This document shows positions 1 through 12,406 of a stretch of 64,000 nt of DNA, piece by piece. A model generated the notes under the pieces. It was not told the origin of the DNA, made no database searches, and saw only the letters and a program-made list of their open reading frames with translations. The DNA comes from Miscanthus floridulus (lineage: Eukaryota > Streptophyta > Magnoliopsida > Poales > Poaceae). Where the stretch lies: the NCBI RefSeq assembly GCF_019320115.1, contig NC_089587.1:85236384-85300383 (forward strand). Direction: 5' to 3'. The position numbers and the translations under genes are program-made. The first letter of the stretch is position 1. Each line of letters starts with the position of its first letter.

Positions 1-2
1 CG

Positions 3-401
3 TGTCAACAAAAGATGCTCGGCAGTCCTCCGAGGGGTATCCCATGAAGTTAGATTGATCGGTGGAGGTGCACGTGATAGGAATTGGATGTGACACAAGG
101 CGCAGAGACAGTGACTTAGACAGGTTCGGGCCGTCTAATCGACGTAATACCTTACTTCCTATGTCTTTGTTGTATTGTATTGAATATGGGGTGTATGTAG
201 ATGTCGACTAGGGGACCCTTGCCTCTCCTTATATACTCTAGAGGGGTAGGGTTATAAGGAAAGTATCATATTTGGTACTATACAATATCTTGCGGTGCAC
301 GTCGACTAGTGCCGTGCACGCCTTGATCTTGTGGGCTGGGCCACCTCTAATAGTGCGGCCCATGTCTTGTCTTATGGATACCGAGGGTCATATCCCCCAC
401 A
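3..401 (-). repeat. LTR (3' LTR in minus orientation) of the outer element
   Basis: Starts TGTCAACAAAAGATGC and ends TATCCCCCACA. It aligns along its whole length with 1988-2118 joined to 16317-16585. The TATATAAGG-like box on the minus strand lies near 228-236. Confidence 0.85.
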
Positions 402-1987
402 GCTAGTCCCTGAGTGCCTTGTATCCGTTATGCAATGCCGTCTTGAGCTTGTCCAAGCAGGTGCGAACAAAGCCAAGCAGTCAGACTCATGGTCCAACCA
501 CCGTGATGAGTTGCCGAGCAGTTGTGAACCGTCACTGAGCAGTGTGAACCGTTGCCTAGCAGTGTATCCAAAGTAAGGCTTGCCATAAGGATGTAAGGAG
601 CTCAAGTTTAAAATATAAAAATTCTTTCACTTAGGAGAAGTGTAGCCACTTAGACTCCGTCAATAAGAAGGGTAAATCAATAAATAAGCACTACATTCAC
701 CGCCAGGTGAAGTGTAGCCACTTAGTCCCCGAGCCTGCTAGAATATGAAGAATGAATCTTGTAGCAGGGTCAAAGAAAAGAAGTCTGAAAGCTTGCTGAT
801 ATCATTTGACATGCGCGTATCAAGACCCCAGACGTACTGACCAAGATTAGCACCCTGATCCGAACAGCTTAGAGCAGCTTGATAGCACACCGATGAGACG
901 TAGCAAGATTCGACCACCAAGGAGTTTAGTTGGCGATGCTTGCACGAAGAATCCAAACACCGAGGAGTCCCTAGCGAAGCTAGCGATGAAGCACGAGCGA
1001 TGAACAGTCCAGTCAACTGGTCGGCGGCGAAGTGAGCATTGAGTAGAAGTGACCGGCAAACAGTCCGATCAACTGGTCGGTGACGAAGTCCATGAACCTA
1101 GCGGTTTGACCAATTGATCGGTGGAGAAGTCTGAGCATCAGGTGGTCCGACCACCTGGACGATGATCCTACAATACAAATATGTAAAACGGATAGTACAT
1201 GATGTAAAAATATATGAACTCCAGAGAAGAATCAGCAATGGTGATGAAATAGCATATGCAACTCGGTGATCAGTTCATGTGAACACTTAGTGTTATTATG
1301 AAGATGTATTTATATTTAATATAAACCGCCCGACCAATTAGTGTCTAGCCGAGTCTCTAGCCCTAGCTAGCCCATTAACTATAACATGGAGCGCGGAGCC
1401 CGTATGCATGTAGGAAGAACAAAGCATCGCTGAGGAGCCATTGCCGACCACCCATAACGCAGAGGGCAGACACTCGTACATGTGTAGGGAGGAGCCGAAG
1501 ATAGGGCCATCTCTGGGGACATCCGAGCGTCAACATGACTGTTTGGGAGTTCGCCTTAGACTTAGCTGTATGTCATCTTTAAGATGGTATACATGAAAGA
1601 AAATCATTTAAAGAGCAAACATGGAGAAAATAGCTCGGAGAAACATCATGGAGATATATGAAGATTGAAGAATATTTAGAAGAATATTAAAGCGTGACTT
1701 AGCTTTAGACATAATGTCTGGTCGACGACGTATGTCATTATCTAGTCGGCAACACGGGTAGCTCGCTTAGCAGCTCGCTTGACGGCTGGAACGAAGTTGA
1801 TCTCGTGTTGGAGTAGGATGGACGTAGTTGGAGCTTGGCAGTGTCAATCTGCATACGAAGACGTGCGCCGTGGTTGTCGAAGGATGTCGACGCAATCATC
1901 CGAGCTCCCGCAAAGGATGTTGATCTTGAGTTACGCCATCTAGTTCGCTAGGGATCAGCACGCACGAGCCCCACGGTGGGCGCCAAC
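402..1987 (-). other. Internal region of the outer LTR element, no coding capacity seen
   Basis: No ORF resembling a retroelement protein on either strand. Short degenerate repeats occur: a gtgtagccacttag motif at about 641 and 712, and a run of related 'aactggtcgg(c/t)g(g/a)cgaag' units between about 1010 and 1120. The region looks like the eroded remnant of a larger gypsy interior. Confidence 0.6.
1967..1987 (-). promoter_or_regulatory. Putative primer-binding site of the outer element
   Basis: On the minus strand the sequence directly inside the LTR reads GTTGGCGCCCACCGTGGGG, a form commonly found right after the 5' LTR of grass gypsy elements. It decides the orientation of the element. 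The priming tRNA was not determined. Confidence 0.5.
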
Positions 1988-2118
1988 TGTCAACAAAAGA
2001 TGCTCGACAGTCCTCTAAGGGGTATCCCACAAAGATAGATTGATCGGTGGAGGTGCGTGTGATAGAAACCGGATGGTGACACAAGGTGTAGAGACAGCGA
2101 TTTAGACAGGTTCAGGTC
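1988..2118 (-). repeat. Second LTR of the outer element, part 1
   Basis: Matches positions 3-135 of the window with scattered substitutions and stops at the chromovirus insertion point. The last five bases, aggtc, are the left copy of the chromovirus target duplication. Confidence 0.85.
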
Positions 2119-5100
2119 TGTAACACCCCGGTGTTATGCCTACATTTAAGCACTACAAATCATACATATCATGCATCATCAAGCATCCTAATCATACATG
2201 CCTAACCATGTAAATAACAACTGAAACACTGCTTCGAAACATATGAAACATGTTGTGAAACCTGAATGTTGCATATATTTGTTAGAATGGTTTTGCCCTG
2301 ATTTTGCTTGCTAGGTTAGTAAAACATGTTTGGCTACTATTGTAAATCATCTAGGATTATTTAGTTCAATTTTTGGAGCAAGGTCTGTATTCAAATTAAT
2401 TCAAAATTTTGCTTCCAAAGTAATTTCACAAAAATTAGGGTTTTGAGTTAAACATGGACTTTGATTTTTCAATTCAAAATCTAGAAAGAATTTGGCTTTG
2501 GTCATAAAAGCAAAGTTGTAGAGAATTAAATTCTAATCAACTTTCATTTTTGGGACATTTTTAAAAGATGTCATTTTCTTGCTCAAAATAATATTTGAAA
2601 GCTGACATTTAAAAATTTCTTGAAAATATAAATGGAAAATGATTTTTCTCATTCGCAGGCCACCGCCTCGTTTCCGGCCCACGGCCGAAGCTGGCCCAGC
2701 CAGCCTCCCGCCACGCCGTGCGCCTCGCCTTGGCCTAGCCTAGCCCAGCGCCGTGCCTGGCCTGCCTCCGCGCCCGCCTGCTCGCTGATGCGTCGCGCCA
2801 CGCCCGACCACGGTAGAGCTCGCCCGCCGCATGGCGGCCATGCGCCGTCGACGCCACCACGCGTTGTAGCCGGCCCGCACCCGCGCCCACGCGCCCACCT
2901 ACTTCTGCTGGAGCCGGTGCGCTCGCTGGCTCACTCCCGTGCTGCCTCTCCTCTCCGCCAGCGCCGAGCACCCTCACTCTTCCCCTCGCCGTGCCACCAC
3001 ACCCGCCGGCAAAATTCGCCGCATCTCCTCCACCTCGGCTAGCGATCGTGCACCCGTAGCTCCGCCTCGCTCTCCAGCACATTGTGCTCACGCCTGTGCT
3101 GCCTGCTGAGCCCAGGTAGCGCCGTCTCTAGCCCCGCTACCGTCGGCCATGGCGCCGCTGTGCTCGGCCACCATGGAAGGCACCTTCCTCCTCTTCTCCA
3201 CCCTACCTAGCTACCTTCCCGCCTTTGCCAGCTTCTCGCGCATCGTGTGCTCCCGTTAGCTCACCCTATCTTGGCCGGAAATGGCCGCTGGCCTCGTGGC
3301 CGAGCCGCGCAGCCGTGACGTCGCAGTGCTGGCATGGCATTCGCCTCGGCCGAGCCAGGCCGAAAGGCCATGGGCCGACGCCCTACTGGGCCGCCTCCCC
3401 TTTCCCCTTCACTCGGGCCACGCAAGCCAAATGTGGCCGTGGGCCAGCTGATTCTAGCGGGCTGGCCCAGTAGCAGTAGGATGAATTGTTTTCAATTTAT
3501 TCTTTATTATTTGAAAATAGAAATGGTTTGAAAAATGTTTGAATACTCAAAGTTGCTCCAAATCTATTGAAATAAATTTGTCTAGGTTCCTTATCATCAG
3601 ATCTACTTGGGAAAATTATTGCATGTCATTTTTGAGTTACTTTTCTGTAGAACTTTATTTAATCATATATATTGCTGATAACTTGAAAATGGGTAGAAAA
3701 ATCTATAGGCTTCGGAAAAATATGATTTCTAAGTTTGTTAATCTTCTTATGTAATGTACTTCCTAGGAAAAATATGTTTCATGCATGTACTGTGGGAAAA
3801 TTTTGAGGTGTAGTTCAAGTACCTTTAATGGCTAATTTTTGTTATTTTAGCTAGAGAGCAAACTTTGTATAAAACATGCATGTGATAATTTTTGTACAGT
3901 CATTGTATGCTATGAAGAACCTAGGAAAAATACTAACTCTGTTGTTTGACACTTTTCACAGTTCAAAGTATTTTTATGTTCATAATCCTGCCATAGCTTG
4001 TTATTTTTGTGTAGGCTAATCCACTCATTCATTTACCATGAAAATCTGATAGTAGACTACTTAGGGTAGTATTATGCTGTAGTAATTTTCTAAGATTTTT
4101 CTAAGCAAGAAAAATAGAGGTTGCTATTCAAACCTATGATTAATTAGGGTTTAATTAAGTGTTGCTTTTTGTGGGATTAAGAAATTAGTAAAGCTTTGGT
4201 GTATCTTTGAAGCATTTAATAAGATGTGTTGACTTAACATATTAGTAGTAGAAGAGAATGCAGTAGATGACATGTGCTTGTAGTATATTTTCTTGAATGA
4301 TGTGACTACCTTGCATTCAAACATATCCATTGTATTCATCTCATCCGATGCACCGATTGCATAAGCACTTACGGACATTGCATCATATAGGATCGCAAAC
4401 CGAGAACCTAGTCATCATACCCGAGGAGCCCAAGGAGCAGTTCGAGGTGCAGCCATAGGAAGTGCCCAAAGCCGACGAGGAGGAAGTTGAGGAACTTTCG
4501 GAGTGCCCCGATCACCGCCTGAGCTCCTTCGAGAGAGGCAAGCCCCAGAGCATTTTCTCCCGGTTTGCAATTATTAATTCAATGCTTTACTTTAATTGAT
4601 GCATTACGTTCAGGAGTTGTTTGCAACCGTTGCTGCATTATACCTTGTTTACCTTTGTTATACTATATCCTTGTTACCTTGGTATCCGTAGTCGAGTCAA
4701 TGCTTAGCTGGCTTAGACCAGTAGAAGTTAGGTGATTTCCTGTCACCTGCGAGCTATAGGTGGTTACTTGGATCTGCTTGGATGACTATGAAGTCATGGT
4801 ATAACTAAGTGTTAAATGAAGTTGAGACCGGACAGAGACTTGCAGAGTTTTGGACTGTAGTGCTTTCTGTCTGTGTCGATTAAGGACTGACCGTTGTTGG
4901 GCCTCGAGTCATGTTGAACGCATGCCTTACATTTAGCTGGCCGAATAAAGTACCTTCCGACCGTGAAGCTGGGAGATTATTCAGGCCGAGTAGATTGCCC
5001 ATAGCGCACTGTGCCAGAGCAGGTGTGGTAGGACACGGGGGCGAGATGATAAGACCAAAGTGCAGTCGGTCGGCCCCTGGGTACATGTGGTTCCTGGCAA

Positions 5101-5754
5101 ACTCGAGATTGCTAGATAGTTGACTCGGTTAATAACAATTAACTTGACAATAATGCTTTAAAAAGGGTCATGAAATGCTAAAAATGCTTCTTTTTGCAAA
5201 TGAGTCAGCTACCCTACTATAAAGCCCTTCATAATCCTTGGTGTCACTTATTTTCGGTTATGTCGGGTAAGTCTAGCTGAGTACCTTCTCGTACTCAGGG
5301 TTTTATTCCCACTTGTTGCAGATGGGCAGATGTATTATGGCTACTGTATCAACTGCCTTTATCCTGCGATGGGTGATGCTTAGGACCATGGGCATGGTCA
5401 TTCCTTACGTCTTGTCTGATGCTTTTGTTGGAGATGATCATTCGCTGGCACTGTATTTAAACTCCGTGTGAGTGTGTGTGTGTGTGATTTGAACAAATGA
5501 CTTCCGCTACTTTTATTCGAACTTGTTTTGTAATAACTATGTTTTAACTCTGATGTATCTGAGATGCAAACCTTTTATGTAATATGTGATGGTGACCGCT
5601 AAACTTATTACGATCTTGGCTGGAATGGAAGTTGGTTTGAAATCCTTCGTGATTTCACGGACTATCGGGTTATACGGGCTTAAGTTTGCTAAATCGTCTG
5701 CTCTGGCGGATGATTTTCTTACTTAATTTCGTATAATTGGTCGGTTCTGTTACA
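2119..5754 (+). repeat. 5' LTR of the chromovirus
   Basis: Begins TGTAACACCCCGGTGTTATG and ends TTCTGTTACA. It contains a very GC-rich block (about 2650-3480) between AT-rich flanks; this block is open in several frames but shows no protein family. Compared with the 3' LTR it lacks about 255 bp at position ~5125, otherwise the two align throughout with scattered substitutions. Confidence 0.92.
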
Positions 5755-5756
5755 GC

Positions 5757-5768
5757 TAGTATCAGAGC
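5757..5768 (+). promoter_or_regulatory. Primer-binding site (initiator Met tRNA type)
   Basis: tagtatcagagc lies 2 bp inside the 5' LTR and differs by one base from the usual plant tggtatcagagc. This is the start site for minus-strand DNA synthesis. Confidence 0.8.
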
Positions 5769-6545
5769 ATGGTTTAGCATGTTACTGTTCACAAGTGTAT
5801 TTAAAACAAAAAGGCATTTGGAAAATGTGATTTTCAAACTATAAAGTGTGCCAGTGATCATATTCTTTATGCCCAGTTAAGGACTTTAGGTGGCTTAATT
5901 AAGTACTGACTTGGGGTTCTTGCATCATATTTCTCTTTCGTCGCTCATACGGCGTGCTATTGTATGAGTGCCACTTGTTTGAGTGGTAATGTATGGATCA
6001 TTTGCCTCTACGCCTCGGTAAGTGTGAGTTGTGAGAGCATGATCGGATACACCGCCGATCTAGGGTGAATGCTTATATGATGCTGAAGTAATTACATGTT
6101 TTATGCATGTTTTACAAAGGTATCTCATGTGTGGGTCTTTCGTCTATTGAGGCGATGCTATCAATAGGACGATGGTTCAGGTAGTTACTACCGTTGTACA
6201 CGTATCTAGGGATTCGTGTAGAGCGTGTAGATAAAAATTTACTACTTTTATGCATTCATTGGGAACTGGGCTGAAATGAATCTTCTGTAGGTACATAACA
6301 ACGCTATCGTGTAGAACATATTAGCTACGTATTTGAGAGATCGTTTGTATGCCACCGAATTCGTCGTTAGAAATTATTTATTTTCTAAGTTTGTGAGAAC
6401 GTACGACATGTACATACATCATATTACTTATGCATTTCATTCATGTCATGCATTCCTCCCCTTATAAATTGATTATCTCCTTTTGATAAAAGTTGTATCA
6501 CCTAAAATCTGTTTCCCTGGGGTAATGAAAGAACGTTTGCTATAG

Positions 6546-6611
6546 ATGGCCCGCACGAAGTAGACCGCCCATAAGTCCACCGGAGGAAGAGCACCTCAAC
6601 GTTCGTTGGCC
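6546..6611 (+). other. Histone H3 tail-like segment
   Basis: The visible translation is MARTK, stop, TAHKSTGG, RAPQRSLA. Against H3 residues 1-21 the identical positions are A1, R2, T3, K4, T6, A7, K9, S10, T11, G12, G13, A15, P16, L20 and A21. The stop at residue 5 is TAG where H3 has Gln (CAG), His8 is CAT where H3 has Arg (CGT), and Gln17 is CAA where H3 has Arg (CGA): each is one transition. Positions 14 and 18 are Arg for Lys. The modifiable lysines K4 and K9 are kept. Beyond residue 21 the similarity to H3 stops, so this is a tail on another protein and not a histone gene. Confidence 0.85.
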
Positions 6612-7535
6612 CTGAGGGAGCACTGCACCACAGACACCTTCTTGAGTGAGTTTGGCATGCTGACCTTGCTTTGGAGAGTGCTCCATGATGTGGGGTACCC
6701 AGAGGGTCAAGAACCGGTGTACTCCTGGAATGAGAGCTAGTTGGCAAAGGATGGACTTGCAGTGGTAGAAATCACGGTTCCTGCTCTCGGTGATGCTCTA
6801 GATTGGGATGGTTGGCACTTGGAGTTTGAGGGTCGCACTCCCGCTGAGGGTGCAGAAGGAGCAGCCTTCCGTGTCATCAGGGACATTATGAGTAGATTTC
6901 CCAGTGAGCTTGCAGCAGCTCTAGCTAGCACTTTTCCTAGGGATGATCCTCGTGATGCCATTTGGGTTTAGCCACAGGGAAGTGCATTGGTCAGAGGTCT
7001 AGCTGAGGGACAGGCTAGCGACAACCAGGCAATGAGTGCTATGTTCGCCACCATCAGAGCGTATGAGGGTCTCGAGAGTACCTACTAGACTTTGACTAGC
7101 TTGCGTGGTGAGGATAAGCTCAAGGGGAGAAAGCAGAAGAAGAGACAGGCATGTGCTATAGCTAGTTTGTAGGAGCAGTTGGCTGATATGAACTTATAGC
7201 GAGATCAGGCGGTTGAGAGAGGTGATAGAGCTATGCAACAGGTGCATACGTTGACTCAAGCCAACAACAATGCAGACTGCATGATAGGATAGTTGGTTCA
7301 GGAAAGGAATGAAGCCTGGGACGAGAGGGACCTTCTGCTGCAGAGGGTCGATGAGCTAGAGGAATACAACAGCAACCTGCACGAGGAGTTTCACGTGCTC
7401 TACAATGGGGTTGGCCCATATGCTCCACCAGACGCCGCTGGCATGGACATCGACGACAACAATGAGGACGAGCCTATAGTTTCACCTGGGGGTGATGGTG
7501 ACGTCTCCGATCCTGATGATGGCCCCGAGGAGTAG
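6546..7535 (+). pseudogene. Extra ORF upstream of gag with histone H3-like N-terminus (decayed)
   Basis: One reading frame of 330 codons from the ATG at 6546 to TAG at 7533, interrupted by seven TAG codons (6561, 6738, 6969, 7086, 7170, 7197, 7290) with no frameshift. The first 21 residues after Met follow the histone H3 tail. The middle (about codons 65-140) is a globular-looking segment rich in L, A and W. Codons 205-285 are rich in E, Q, R and L with heptad-like spacing, a probable coiled coil. The last 40 codons are acidic (runs of D, E, N). It has no match I recognise to gag, pol or an envelope-like protein. It sits about 790 bp inside the 5' LTR and 360 bp before gag, so it is either a separate first ORF or an additional ORF of the element. 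The final TAG could also be a mutated CAG. Confidence 0.75.
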
Positions 7536-7894
7536 GCTAGTTGCCTTGCGCTAGTATCTAGGTCCTATCGTGATGACCTTTTTTTTGTTGGCATGTAACC
7601 TATTGTATGTTGCTTCGAACGTATGAGACTTGGCATGTGGTTGGAACTTGATTTCAAATGTGATATCTGAATGCATAAAAAGTCCAGTGTATGTATGCTG
7701 GCAATTTGATTGTATGGACGCGATGTTTGCCGTTGAAGTAATTTGATTAAGTGATGTTGTTTTAATTGGGATGCGATTGTTATGTCTCTATTTTATTGTA
7801 TGAATTTATTCTCTCTAGTAAATTCAGTACGTCATAATTTTTCCTTCACTCGCAATTATTACAGCTTCACTCAATCATTACTTGTTGCTGAAAT

Positions 7895-10800
7895 ATGCAG
7901 ATGACAAACACTCGTCGAACCACGTATGAGGCCGCTGAGACCGGTGCTAACGGTGCAGGGACCGGTGGTGGTGGTGGTGGAAACCACGACAACAACAATG
8001 AACCTCCCCATGAACTGCATTTGCCACCTCCTCCCCCGTTTACCCCTAAGATGTTCCTCGCACAGTTGCTCGGGAGTCAGCGCAACGCGAAACAATCTCA
8101 GAAGAACATGGAGGATTTTCTGCGTACCATCGCCAACAACGTCCAACGCGGTAACAATCAGGGCGGTGGCATGGGAGTGAACCAATATAGCAGCTTCAAA
8201 TATTTTATGGACACTAGGCCACCAGTATTCAAGGAAGCAACAGAGCCACTCGATGCCAAGGAATGGATCAACACGATGGAAGATAAATTCCGTGTGTTGA
8301 GGATGACTGAGGTGTTGAAAACGGAGTATGCTGCACTTCAGTTGCAAGGACCAGCGGGAATATGGTGAAAGCACCATCGCACCACTTTCCCTCCAAATGC
8401 TCAGATTTCGTGGAGAGAGTTTACTAAGGCCTTCCATAGAGTCTATATTCCACCCGGGCTGACCGAGATGAAGTTGGGAGAATTCTTGGCGTTAAGTCAG
8501 GGCACCAAGACCGTGACGCAATATCTGCATGCCTTCAACAACTTGTGTCGCTATGCTCCCGACATGGTTGACACAGATGCTAAGAGGATAGCCAGTTTCA
8601 AGAGGGGACTCAATCCAAAAATGATGAAACATGTTGGTACCAACAACCGCGTTAGATTCAATGACTTCATCAGTGACTGTCTGAAGCAGGAGAAGAATAA
8701 CAACGCCAGCACCACAGCCAAGACACGCAAGAGAGCCCTTGAAGGTGGTCCGTCGCAAGCTTGAGCACCTACGGGAGGTCGTCCTCCATATCGCCCATCG
8801 GCACCTAGCGCTAGGTTCAAGCCACCTCAGCAAAGAAGTTAGAATTTCTGTGGACCCCAGAAGCCTTACAAGATGGCAGTATAGCCCAACAAAGCGGCCA
8901 CAACTACGGTACAAGGCAGTTCCAAGGGAGCTATGGGATCTGTCGGGACAGTGAGGGGACCCTGCTATAACTGTGATCAACCCGGCCATTTCTTGAGGTT
9001 TTGTCCATATCCGCCCAAGAAGTAGCAAACTTATAATGCTAGAGTGCATAGTACGACCGTGGATGAAATTCCTGAGGGAGAGCCTATCACTGCTGGTAAG
9101 TTTTCTATCAATGAAAACCCTACAGTTGTTCTATTTGATTCTGGATCATCGCATTCTTTTATGAGTCAAGCATTTGCACAAAAACATAAACAAATATGCA
9201 CAGAATTAGATTATGGTTACCGTATAAGTTCAGCAGGGGCTGATGTTTTGACCAACCGGATGGTTCGAGGGGCAACCCTTGAATTAGGTAGCAGGAAGTT
9301 CTGAGTGAACTTGATAGTTATGCCTGGATTAGTTTTGGATGTCATTATAGGGATGAATTGGATGAAGGATTGGGGAGCAGTCATAGATACTGGAAGTCGA
9401 GTACTTACCCTTAAGGATCCCCTGGGTGAGGGTACTTTCCAAGTACCATTGCCTCAGAGAACAGACCTTATAAGTGTTACATGTGCTATGACAGTCATTC
9501 CTATTCATCAGATTCCGGTAGTGTGTGAATTTCCAGATGTATTCCCAGATGAGCTACCTGGTCTTCCACCGGATAGGGAGATTGAGTTTGGAATCGAGTT
9601 AGTCCCTAGAACAGCTCCGATTTCAAGGAGACCCTATCGGATGCCTCTAGATGAACTAGCTGAGCTGAAGAAGCAGTTAGAAGATTTCTCAAAAAAGGGG
9701 TTTATACGGCCAAGCAAGTCTAAATGGGGATGTCCCGCCTTGTTTGTGAAGAAGAAGAAAGAGGGCACTTTGAGAATGTGCATAGATTATAGGCCACTCA
9801 ACACTGTGACCATCAAGAATAAGTATCCCTTGCCTCATATTGATGTTCTGTTTGACCAATTATCCAAGGCCAAGGTGTTCTCATAAATAGATTTGAGATC
9901 TGGTTATCATCAGATCAAGATTAGGTCACAGGATATACCGAAAACTGCATTTTCCACCAGATACGGGTTGTATGAGTATCTTGTCATGTCCTTTGGCTTG
10001 ACAAATGCTCCTGCATACTTTATGTTTTTGATGAATACAGTTTTTATGCCAGAATTGGATAAGTTTGTGGTAGTGTTCATCGATGACATTCTGGTGTACT
10101 CTGAGAATGAGAAAGATCATGAAGAGCATCTAAGAACTGTCTTGACCAGACTTAGGGATCATCAACTGTATGCTAAGTTTAGCAAATGCGAATTCTGGTT
10201 GAGGAAAGTTCCTTTCCTTGGTCATATTCTGTCAGAAAATGGAGTTTCAGTCGATCCAAGTAAGGTGCAAGAAGTGATGAATTGGAAAGCACCGATCACA
10301 GTTCCTGAGATTAGAAGTTTCTTAGGACTAGCCGGTTATTACCGTTGCTTTATACCAGATTTCTTGAAGATTGCCAAACCGATGACAAGTCTCCTACAGA
10401 AGGATCATAAGTTTGTGTGGATAGAGGAGTGTGAAGCAGCTTTCCACACTTTGTGGAAACTATTGACCACTGCTCCTGTTCTAGCACAACCAGATATCGA
10501 GAAACCATTTGATGTGTTTTGCGACGCATCGAAAACTAGATTAGGATGTGTTCTTATGCAAGACAGGAGAGTCATTGCTTATGCATCACGTCAATTGAGG
10601 AAGCACGAGGTCAACTATCCAACACATGATCTTGAACTTGCTGCAGTTGTGCACACCCTAAAAATTTAGAGACATTATCTACTTGGTAATGTGTGCAACA
10701 TTTTTATAGATCACAAGAGTCTTAAGTACATCTTTACCCAACCAGAGCTAAACATGAGATAGCGCAGATGGTTGGAATTGATCAAGGATTACAACTTGAA

Positions 10801-12397
10801 TGTGCAATATCATCCTGGAAAAGCCAATGTAGTGGCAGATGCTTTGAGCAGAAAGTCACATTACTTGAATGTGCAGCCATTACTTGAAGATGGGTTCGAT
10901 CTAATGCATCCTGCTATGTTACATAGTATTCAGATTAGTTGCTCTTTGGAGAGTAAGATGATAGAAGGCCAGAAAACCGACAAGGGGATATTCCACATCA
11001 AAGAGAAAATAAAAGAAAAGTCGTCTCAACACTTTAAAGTGGATGAACAGGGTGTGTTGTAGTTTGATGACCGTCTTGTGGTTCCCAAGGATCGAGAGCT
11101 TAGGAATAAACTCATGGATGAAGCTCACCTTTCTAAGCTATCTATCCATCATAGAAGTAGTAAGCTGTATCAAGAACTAAGATCTCATTATTGGTGGACC
11201 AAAATGAAGAAAGAAATTATAGCATATGTTGCCAGATGTGACACATGTTGTCGAGTGAAAGCTATTCATATGAAACCTGCCAGTATGTTGCAACCCTTAT
11301 CAGTCCCTAGTTGGAAGTGGGACGATATCAGTATGGATTTTATCACGGGTTTGCCCACTACTCAAAAAGGACATGATTCGATTTGGGTAATTGTGGACCG
11401 TCTTACCAAGACCGCTCATTTCCTACCAGTCAAGACAACTTATCGACCACCTCAATATGCCGAGAGGTATATCGCAGAAATTGTGAGGTTGCATGGTATA
11501 CCAAAGACCATAGTATCTGATAGAGGCTCACAATTCACGGCTCACTTTTGGGAACATTTACACAAAGGCTTAGGAACTAGTTTGATTCGCAGTACCGCTT
11601 ATCATCCTCAGACAGATGGTCAGACTGAACGAGTGAATGCTGTTTTAGAGGATATGTTAAGAGCCTATGTATTGTCTTCTAAGGGATCATGGGAGTCATG
11701 GTTACCGTTAGCTGAGTTTTCTTATAATAATAGTTATCAAGAAAGCATCAAGATGGCCCCATTCGAAGCTTTATATGGCAGAAAATGTAAAACACCATTG
11801 AATTGGGTCGAGCCTGGTGATAGAAGGTATTATGGCATTGACTTTGTAGAAGAAGCCAAGAAGAAAGTTCATATTATTCAGTAGAATATGAAAGCGGCCC
11901 AATCACGTCAGAAAAGTTATGCAGACAAAAGAAGGAGACCCCTTATGTTTGAAGTTGGTGACTATGTTTATCTGAAAGTCACGCCAATGAAGAAGAAAAG
12001 GTTTGGAGTTCAAAGAAAGCTTGCCGCGAGATTCGTAGGACCATACAAGATTCTAGAACGAAGAGGTCCGGTAGCCTACAAGTTAGAGTTACCTAAGACA
12101 ATGAGTACTATTTTCCCAGTTTTTCATGTATCACATCTCAAGAAATGTTTGCGTGTTCCGGAGGAAAGAATAGAACCTCGAGGTATCCAACTCAAATCAG
12201 ATTTGGTGTACCGTGAACAACCAGTCCATGTGTTAGACACTAAGGAACGTGCTACTTGAAATAGTGTGGTGAAAACATACAAGATACAGTGGGATCATCA
12301 TGATGAGGGAGATGCAACTTGGGAAACGGGAGAGTATCTACAAAAAGCTTATGAAGATTTTTATAACAAATGGTTCGTAACCCAAATCTCGGGATGA
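7895..12397 (+). pseudogene. Gag-pol polyprotein of the chromovirus, 12 premature stops
   Basis: A single frame of 1501 codons without any frameshift. Gag: Gly/Asn/Pro-rich start, then a retrotransposon-gag domain (about residues 100-260) and a CCHC knuckle CYNCDQPGHFLRFC near 8966-9010. Protease: DSGSSHSF near 9140. Reverse transcriptase: FIDD active site at 10076-10087. RNase H follows ([12 protein letters not shown] near 10510). Integrase: HHCC zinc motif near 11150-11250, catalytic Asp in WDDISMDF (about 11320), DRGSQF (about 11520), and Glu in DGQTERVN (about 11620). The C-terminus holds a chromodomain-like segment with YKIQWDHHDEGDATWE, just after a TGA at 12257. Stops: TGA 8366, 8762, 9302, 12257; TAG 8840, 8882, 9023, 10667, 10757, 11060, 11882; TAA 9884. 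The genes are non-functional as they stand but their length is intact. Confidence 0.93.
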
Positions 12398-12406
12398 GAT
12401 TTTTAT

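Noticed and set aside
2632..3042. 136-codon open frame in the GC-rich part of the 5' LTR, and similar frames at 13031-13511
   Set aside because: High GC keeps several frames open on both strands. The two LTR copies do not preserve the same frame and no family is seen.
6546..6700. A genuine histone H3 gene
   Set aside because: Similarity ends at about residue 21 and the frame continues into an unrelated protein within a retrotransposon.
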